A stretch of DNA of 17,804 nt, taken from UBA493 sp035655435 (lineage in GTDB: Archaea; Iainarchaeota; Iainarchaeia; Iainarchaeales; Iainarchaeaceae). How positions within the stretch are numbered: the first letter of the stretch is position 1; each line of letters opens with the position of its first letter. Under the pieces are notes generated by a model. The model was not told the DNA's origin, did not search any database, and was given only the letters and a program-made list of their open reading frames with translations. Position numbers and translations under genes: made by a program. Positions 13,823 through 17,804 of the stretch are shown here, piece after piece. The DNA lies in NCBI GenBank assembly GCA_035655435.1, contig DASRUN010000050.1:1-17804 (forward strand). Reading direction: 5' to 3'.

Positions 13823-15202
13823 ATGCAGGAAACGCTTGCAACTGCTATTAGAAAAATTACTCCGAGCGAAGACGAAAAAAAGAAACAGGAAAAAATAGCA
13901 CAGGAAATAATGCAAAAAATAATGAAAATTTCCGGAAAACATGAACACGCAGAACTTGTGGGAAGCAATGCAAGAAATACACATTTGAAAGGCGATCATG
14001 ATCTGGATATTTTTGTATTTTACCCAAAAAATACGCAGAGAAATGAGTTCGAACAGGAAGGACTTCGCATTGGAAAACTTGTTTTCCGGGGAAAAAAATG
14101 GGAAAAAGCATACTCTGAACACCCATACATTCGCGGAACTTACAATGGATTTGATGTCGAAATAGTTCCAGCATATAATATACAAAATGCATCCGAAATG
14201 CAGAGCGCGGTTGATAGAACAACATTTCACAATCAGTACTTACTTGGAAAGCTTGGAGAAAAACAAAAAAGCGAAGTTAGGTTATTGAAACAATTTTTGA
14301 AAGGAATAAAAGTTTACGGAGCGGACTTGAAAGCTTCCGGAGTTCCGGGATATGTGACGGAGCTATTAATACTGAATTATGGGTCATTTGAGGAAACACT
14401 GAAAGCGATTTCCAATTGGAAAGAACGGGAAATAATTGATCTGGAAAAACAAACGCAAAAAATCGAAGCCGAGAAAAAATTTTCCAACCCACTCATAATA
14501 ATTGATCCGGTTGATGCGAATAGGAATGTTGCGGCTGCACTTTCTATAACACAGTACGCGCGCATGATAGCGGCTGCACGGGCGTTTTTGAAAAAACCAT
14601 CATTGAAATTCTTTTTCGGCGCGAAAATAAAAATCATGCCTCTTTCGGGCGCAAAAAAACTGGTTGAAAAAGAAGGATTAATTACAATAGAAATCGGTTA
14701 TCCAAAAAAAGAACTTTCCGATGTTCTTTGGGGGCAAATCAGGAGCGTTACGAAAAAAATTGTTTCATCACTCGAACAAAAAAACTTTTCTGTTCTACGA
14801 AGCGAAGCATGGAGCGATGATGAAAAACAAATAATCATAGTTGTTGATCTGGAAGCGAATAAGTTGGAAAAAATAATGAAAAGAACAGGACCGCATGTTT
14901 CAAACGCAGAACATTCCGAAGCATTTTTGAAAGCGCACAAAAACGCTCTTTCAGGACCGCGCATTGAGAAAGGAAAATGGGTTGTTGAAATAGAAAGAAA
15001 ACACTGGAAAGCAACAGAATACTTGAAAGAAGTTTTCAAAGAACTTCGAAAAACTGAGAAAGGCGGAATGAAAAAAGCGCTGAACAAAAAAGCGAAAATT
15101 CTTAGTGATGCGGAAGTAATTTCAAAATACAAAAAAGACGCAAAATTCAAAGAATGGTTTTCTTCTTATTTGAAAGGGAAAGAGGAGTTTGAGGAATATT
15201 AG
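13823..15202 (+). CDS. cca: CCA-adding enzyme (archaeal class I tRNA nucleotidyltransferase)
   Basis: 459 aa from the chosen start. It adds CCA to tRNA 3' ends; the tRNA-Arg nearby lacks an encoded CCA. The catalytic domain has GSNARNTHLKG (47-57) and DLD (D60, D62). The third metal-binding carboxylate is E113 in FDVEIVPAY, where the Archaeoglobus enzyme has Asp (D110). FHNQYL, SEVRLLKQFLKGIKVYGAD, GVPGYVTELLILNYGSF and IDPVDANRNVAA follow as in the family. The tail (GKWVVEIERKHWKATEYLKE onward) is the RNA-binding part. The frame is open from 13802, but the TATA box sits just before that ATG, while 13823 gives correct spacing and aligns with the Archaeoglobus N-terminus. The next gene starts directly after the stop. 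Confidence 0.93.
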   Translation: MQETLATAIRKITPSEDEKKKQEKIAQEIMQKIMKISGKHEHAELVGSNARNTHLKGDHDLDIFVFYPKNTQRNEFEQEGLRIGKLVFRGKKWEKAYSEHPYIRGTYNGFDVEIVPAYNIQNASEMQSAVDRTTFHNQYLLGKLGEKQKSEVRLLKQFLKGIKVYGADLKASGVPGYVTELLILNYGSFEETLKAISNWKEREIIDLEKQTQKIEAEKKFSNPLIIIDPVDANRNVAAALSITQYARMIAAARAFLKKPSLKFFFGAKIKIMPLSGAKKLVEKEGLITIEIGYPKKELSDVLWGQIRSVTKKIVSSLEQKNFSVLRSEAWSDDEKQIIIVVDLEANKLEKIMKRTGPHVSNAEHSEAFLKAHKNALSGPRIEKGKWVVEIERKHWKATEYLKEVFKELRKTEKGGMKKALNKKAKILSDAEVISKYKKDAKFKEWFSSYLKGKEEFEEY

Positions 15203-15496
15203 GTGAAATTTTTGCGACCGCCAAGATTTAAGTTCTTTGAAAGAGGGTTTGGAATTAGAAATAAAATCGCTGCCCTAACAACATTTATTGATCAAAGAAG
15301 ATTAGATGGAACTAGAACAAAAACAATGGATAGGTTACTTAAAAGATCAAGAAATTTACTCCAAAGACTAATTGTAGAGCCGGGAAAGGATAGTGGAAAG
15401 AAATTTCATGCTCGCGATAGAAAAAGATCTGGAAAAGGCCCACACTATACTTTAGAAACAATAGAAAAAGAAAGAGCAGAATTGGAGAAAAAATAA
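15203..15496 (+). CDS. Small basic protein of unknown function
   Basis: 97 aa, beginning with GTG that directly abuts the TAG of cca, so probably translated by coupling or re-initiation. It is strongly basic: FLRPPRFKFFERGFGIRNKIAALTTFIDQRRLDGTRTKTMDRLLKRSRNLLQRL, then a Lys/Arg/Gly stretch (KDSGKKFHARDRKRSGKGPHY) and an acidic C-terminal helix. No cysteines and no signal sequence. The composition suggests nucleic-acid or ribosome binding, but no family is recognised. Its stop is two bases from the 3' end of the convergent tRNA gene. It could be spurious, though no other frame explains the region. Confidence 0.45.
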   Translation: MKFLRPPRFKFFERGFGIRNKIAALTTFIDQRRLDGTRTKTMDRLLKRSRNLLQRLIVEPGKDSGKKFHARDRKRSGKGPHYTLETIEKERAELEKK

Positions 15497-15498
15497 AG

Positions 15499-15607
15499 CG
15501 AGCCCGGAGGGATTCGAACCCCCGACCTCTCCGTTGCCTCTAATTTTTCCGAAAAAAAGAAAAAATAGCCGAAGCGGAGTGCTCTATCCTGGCTGAGCCA
15601 CGGGCCC
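15499..15607 (-). tRNA. tRNA-Arg (anticodon UCG) with 34-nt archaeal intron
   Basis: On the minus strand the mature tRNA folds fully: acceptor GGGCCCG/CGGGCTC (one G-U), D arm GCTC/GAGC, anticodon stem CTCCG/CGGAG, five-base variable loop AGGTC, T arm GGGGG-TTCGAAT-CCCTC, discriminator G at 15499. The anticodon TCG is at 15572-15570 (reads CGA, and via wobble CGG). An intron of 34 nt (15568-15535) lies between positions 37 and 38. CUUC (32-35) pairs with GAGG near the intron 3' end, leaving 3-nt bulges GGC and CAA, a canonical bulge-helix-bulge cut by archaeal splicing endonuclease. CCA is not encoded. A TATA-like box (15632-15640, minus) precedes it. Confidence 0.93.
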
Positions 15608-15631
15608 TTTGTTAATAATGTGGTTGACAAA

Positions 15632-15660
15632 CAATTTAAAGCCGAAATCAACCTTTTTAA
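15632..15660. promoter_or_regulatory. Divergent TATA boxes for tRNA-Arg (-) and the Zn-ribbon/aEF-1beta operon (+)
   Basis: Minus-strand TTTAAATTG (15640-15632) is centred about 29 nt before the tRNA 5' end. Plus-strand TTTTTAAA (15653-15660) is centred 28 nt before the ATG at 15685. Both have normal archaeal spacing. Confidence 0.5.
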
Positions 15661-15684
15661 AGCTATCCAAATAGAGAATACTAG

Positions 15685-15837
15685 ATGAAAACCTGTATTA
15701 CAACAAACAAGATTGTTACTGATAATTTCGTGGAATTCAAGTGCCCGGGATGCGGATATAGAATAGTGCGCAGCCTGGAAGCAAGAACACGATCACTTGA
15801 ATACAAATGCCCGGACTGCGGATTTACAGGACCGTGA
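15685..15837 (+). CDS. Small archaeal double-CxxC zinc-ribbon protein (translation-associated, DUF1610-like)
   Basis: 50 aa. Sequence features: FKCPGCGYRI (C20, C23) and YKCPDCGFTG (C42, C45), two CPxCG knuckles that together would bind zinc, plus an extra C4. It matches the short archaeal family annotated as a Zn-ribbon RNA-binding protein involved in translation, which in Haloferax (HVO_2753) also sits just before the aEF-1beta gene; that synteny is recalled, not checked. Ten bases separate it from aEF-1beta, so the two form an operon. Confidence 0.85.
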   Translation: MKTCITTNKIVTDNFVEFKCPGCGYRIVRSLEARTRSLEYKCPDCGFTGP

Positions 15838-15847
15838 GCTGATTCTA

Positions 15848-16111
15848 ATGCCCAGCAAATCATTCATCATTTACAAGGTTACTCCGAAGGACATGGAAAA
15901 AATCGGCGAAACCGAAAAAGAGGTTAGAACCATCAAAAGTGGGATAGTAAAAGATGTCAAAAGAGATCCAATAGGATATGGAATAGAACTCCTAAAAGTA
16001 GGGGTTATTGTTGATGAAAAAGTAGAGGGCGCAATGGAAAAGGTAACCAAAGAGCTAGAATCGCTTAAATCAGTCGAAGAAGTCGAACAAATAGGAATGA
16101 CCCTTCTCTAA
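15848..16111 (+). CDS. ef1b: Elongation factor 1-beta (aEF-1beta, nucleotide exchange factor for aEF-1alpha)
   Basis: 87 aa, usual for the archaeal protein. It promotes GDP/GTP exchange on aEF-1alpha. The ferredoxin-like fold is recognised by FIIYKVTPKDME, DVKRDPIGYGIELLKVGVIVDEKV and the C-terminal SLKSVEEVEQIGMTLL. The frame is open from 15797, but the family N-terminus is the Met at 15848 and the earlier part overlaps the zinc-ribbon gene. Its partner aEF-1alpha also works with Pelota, encoded earlier in the window. A hairpin with a T-run follows the stop. Confidence 0.93.
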   Translation: MPSKSFIIYKVTPKDMEKIGETEKEVRTIKSGIVKDVKRDPIGYGIELLKVGVIVDEKVEGAMEKVTKELESLKSVEEVEQIGMTLL

Positions 16112-16127
16112 GTGTTTTAACACTTTT
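16111..16127 (+). terminator. Hairpin plus T-run after aEF-1beta
   Basis: AGTGTT (16111-16116) and AACACT (16119-16124) form a perfect 6-bp stem around TT, followed by TTTT (16124-16127), starting at the last base of the stop codon. Its centre is about 28 nt before the rad50 ATG, so the internal TTTTAAC could also act as the rad50 TATA box. Confidence 0.5.
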
Positions 16128-16145
16128 CAAAGCTAATTCTTTAGA

Positions 16146-17804
16146 ATGATCAAACTCCTTAAACTCGAGAACTGGAAAACCCATTACAAAACAGAATTAG
16201 AATTCTCAAAAGGAACTAATGTAATAGTGGGGAAAATGGGCGCGGGTAAGAGTAGCCTCATGGACGCAATTTCGTTCGCACTCTATGGAACGTTTCCATC
16301 ACTCGCGGCGCGCAAAGTTTCGCTCGAAGAAACAATAATGAACAAACCCACAAAACAAGAACAAAGCACAATAACACTTGAATTTGATTACAATGGGAAA
16401 GAATACTCCGTTGAGAGAATTGTAAAAAGAAAAGGCATTAATGAAGCTTCACTCAAAGAAAATGGAAAAACAATTGCAGGACCGCAAACCACACAAGTGA
16501 CAAAAAAAATAGAGGAAATACTCGAAGCAAATTATGATTTATTCTCGCGCGCAATCTACTCAGAACAAAACCAAGTGGATTTTTTTCTTAAACTAAACCC
16601 ATCACAAAGAAAAGAAAAATTCGACGAACTATTGGGTTTGGATAAATACGAAAAAGTCAGGACGAATTCTGTAACACTGAAGAATAGGCTCAAAAAAATA
16701 ACTGAAGATAGAAAAAAGTTTTTGGAAGAACAAAAAACAAAAACAAACGGAAAAGAACTCGAAGAATACGAAACCAAAACAACTGAAAAACAAAAACAAA
16801 TAAGCGAAACAAAAAATGAACTAGCACAAACCGAAAAAGAACACCACGAAAAAGAAACGGAGCTCAAGCAACTCGAGAGCAGCGAAAAAGAATATAGATT
16901 CTTGAAAGAACTTGAAATAAAAACAAAAGCAAAAAAAGAAACGCTTTCAGATGAAATAAAAAAAATCAGGGAAAAACTCAAAACCAAAGAGGATTCCGGG
17001 AAAAAATTAGAAGAATACAGAAACTCAAAGAAAGAAACAGTATATGGAATAGAAAGCACGGAAAAAATGCTCAAAGACAACGAAAAAGTTGCAAATAATA
17101 TAAGAGAAGAATTGGCGGTTTACAGAAACCAATTGGAAACAAGCGAGGAAAGCAGCAAAAACACCAAAAAACTGGATGTTGAATGCCCAATATGCAAAAG
17201 GCCGCTGAGCAAACATGATAAAGATAATTTACAAAAAGAACTCAGAGAAGAAGCAGAAAAACTGGAAAAACAAATTAAAGAACTGGAAAAAACAGTAAAA
17301 GAACATGAAAAAGAAACGAAAAAAGAAGAGGAAAAAATAATCGCGCTGAAGGAAAAACTTGAAGGTTTGGATGACAAAATAAGGGAACACGAAAAAGCAT
17401 TCGAACTTGAAAAAGAAGCAAATGCAAAAGAAAAACAATTACAAGAACTGGAAAAAGAAGCGGAAAAACTGGAAAAAAATGTTCAGGAAAACAAATTCGA
17501 AGAAAAAGAGCTCAAAGAAAAAAGAGAAGCATTCTACAAAATCAGGGAAAAAAATACACGATTAAAAATTGAAATAAAAAATTCGGAAGAACTGCTACGC
17601 GAATATGAAGAGGCAATAAAAAGAATAAAAAAAGCACAGGAACAAATAAAAGAATTGGAAATACAAGTAAAAGAAAATGAAAAAACAGTAGAAAAACTCG
17701 CGATCTTCACAAGCGCGCTCCAATCAACACAAGCAGATCTCAGGCATACAATGATAGAGACAATAAACGAGGCAATGGAAGAAATCTGGCCGCGAATCTA
17801 CACA
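16146..17804 (+). CDS. rad50: Rad50 DNA double-strand-break repair ATPase (3'-truncated by the window)
   Basis: 553 codons are visible and the frame is open to the window edge. Rad50 with Mre11 tethers and processes DNA ends. The N-lobe begins IKLLKLENWKTHYKTELEF with Walker A GKMGAGKS (29-36) and the Q-loop segment AIYSEQNQVDFFLKLNPSQRKEKFDELLG. A long Lys/Glu-rich coiled coil follows, broken by the zinc hook CPIC (C347-C350) in VECPICKRPLSKHDK. The second coil runs to about 520, and TMIETINEAMEEIWPRIYT begins the C-lobe; signature and Walker B would be downstream. The hook-to-lobe distance suggests short coils. No mre11 gene is visible upstream, where it often lies, so it may follow. Confidence 0.93.
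   Translation, partial: MIKLLKLENWKTHYKTELEFSKGTNVIVGKMGAGKSSLMDAISFALYGTFPSLAARKVSLEETIMNKPTKQEQSTITLEFDYNGKEYSVERIVKRKGINEASLKENGKTIAGPQTTQVTKKIEEILEANYDLFSRAIYSEQNQVDFFLKLNPSQRKEKFDELLGLDKYEKVRTNSVTLKNRLKKITEDRKKFLEEQKTKTNGKELEEYETKTTEKQKQISETKNELAQTEKEHHEKETELKQLESSEKEYRFLKELEIKTKAKKETLSDEIKKIREKLKTKEDSGKKLEEYRNSKKETVYGIESTEKMLKDNEKVANNIREELAVYRNQLETSEESSKNTKKLDVECPICKRPLSKHDKDNLQKELREEAEKLEKQIKELEKTVKEHEKETKKEEEKIIALKEKLEGLDDKIREHEKAFELEKEANAKEKQLQELEKEAEKLEKNVQENKFEEKELKEKREAFYKIREKNTRLKIEIKNSEELLREYEEAIKRIKKAQEQIKELEIQVKENEKTVEKLAIFTSALQSTQADLRHTMIETINEAMEEIWPRIYT

Noticed and set aside
15797..15847. N-terminal extension of aEF-1beta
   Set aside because: The extension overlaps the zinc-ribbon coding region in another frame and is not part of the family N-terminus.
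16556..17080. Minus-strand Ser/Phe-rich open frame of 174 codons
   Set aside because: It is the antisense of the Lys/Glu-rich Rad50 coiled coil; GAA/AAA codons read backwards as TTC/TTT give this composition.

Overview
This is an AT-rich archaeal chromosome segment. The archaeal markers are ABCE1, Pelota, aEF-1beta, a class-I type CCA-adding enzyme, Taw3 (TYW3), Elp3, Rad50 with a zinc hook, class III (pilin-type) signal sequences, and a tRNA-Arg with a bulge-helix-bulge intron. The lysine/AAA-rich coding, tight gene packing and several small membrane-anchored or secreted proteins of unknown function would fit a DPANN-type lineage, but that placement is inference. No transposase, integrase or CRISPR array is visible, so most of the window reads as core chromosome with a few accessory insertions.

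Layout. 1-1085 (+): the end of an operon of small secreted or pilin-like, cysteine-containing proteins with overlapping ends and Shine-Dalgarno sites. 1105-1791 (+): a VapBC toxin-antitoxin pair with a palindromic operator just after its TATA box. 1813-3228 (-): glutamine-dependent asparagine synthetase. 3299-4510 (-): an AAA ATPase/DUF4143 protein, also with a palindrome between TATA box and start. 4576-6354 (-) and 6482-7540 (+): ABCE1 and Pelota, the two ribosome rescue/recycling partners, divergent from one shared AT-rich core promoter. The ABCE1 leader carries a 74-bp insertion that duplicates the first six codons of the gene. 7542-8756 (-): a membrane-anchored PD-(D/E)XK nuclease, a small Rossmann-like (possibly CARF-like) protein and a winged-helix protein. 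8810-10525 (+): Elp3. 10628-11437 (-): a secreted Ig-like protein. 11517-12107 (+): Taw3. 12183-13751 (-): a type II/IV secretion or pilus ATPase. 13823-15496 (+): CCA-adding enzyme followed directly by a small basic protein. 15499-15607 (-): tRNA-Arg(UCG) with a 34-nt intron. 15685-16111 (+): zinc-ribbon protein and aEF-1beta. 16146 to the end (+): Rad50, cut off by the window edge.

The main theme is translation and tRNA metabolism: ABCE1, Pelota, Elp3, Taw3, CCA enzyme, tRNA-Arg, Zn-ribbon and aEF-1beta. Most singly transcribed genes have a TATA-like box centred about 23-33 nt before the start codon, which implies leaderless or very short-leader transcripts. Internal operon genes in the pilin-like cluster instead carry GGTG-type Shine-Dalgarno sites. 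This spacing rule helped choose several start codons and exposes the anomaly at ABCE1.
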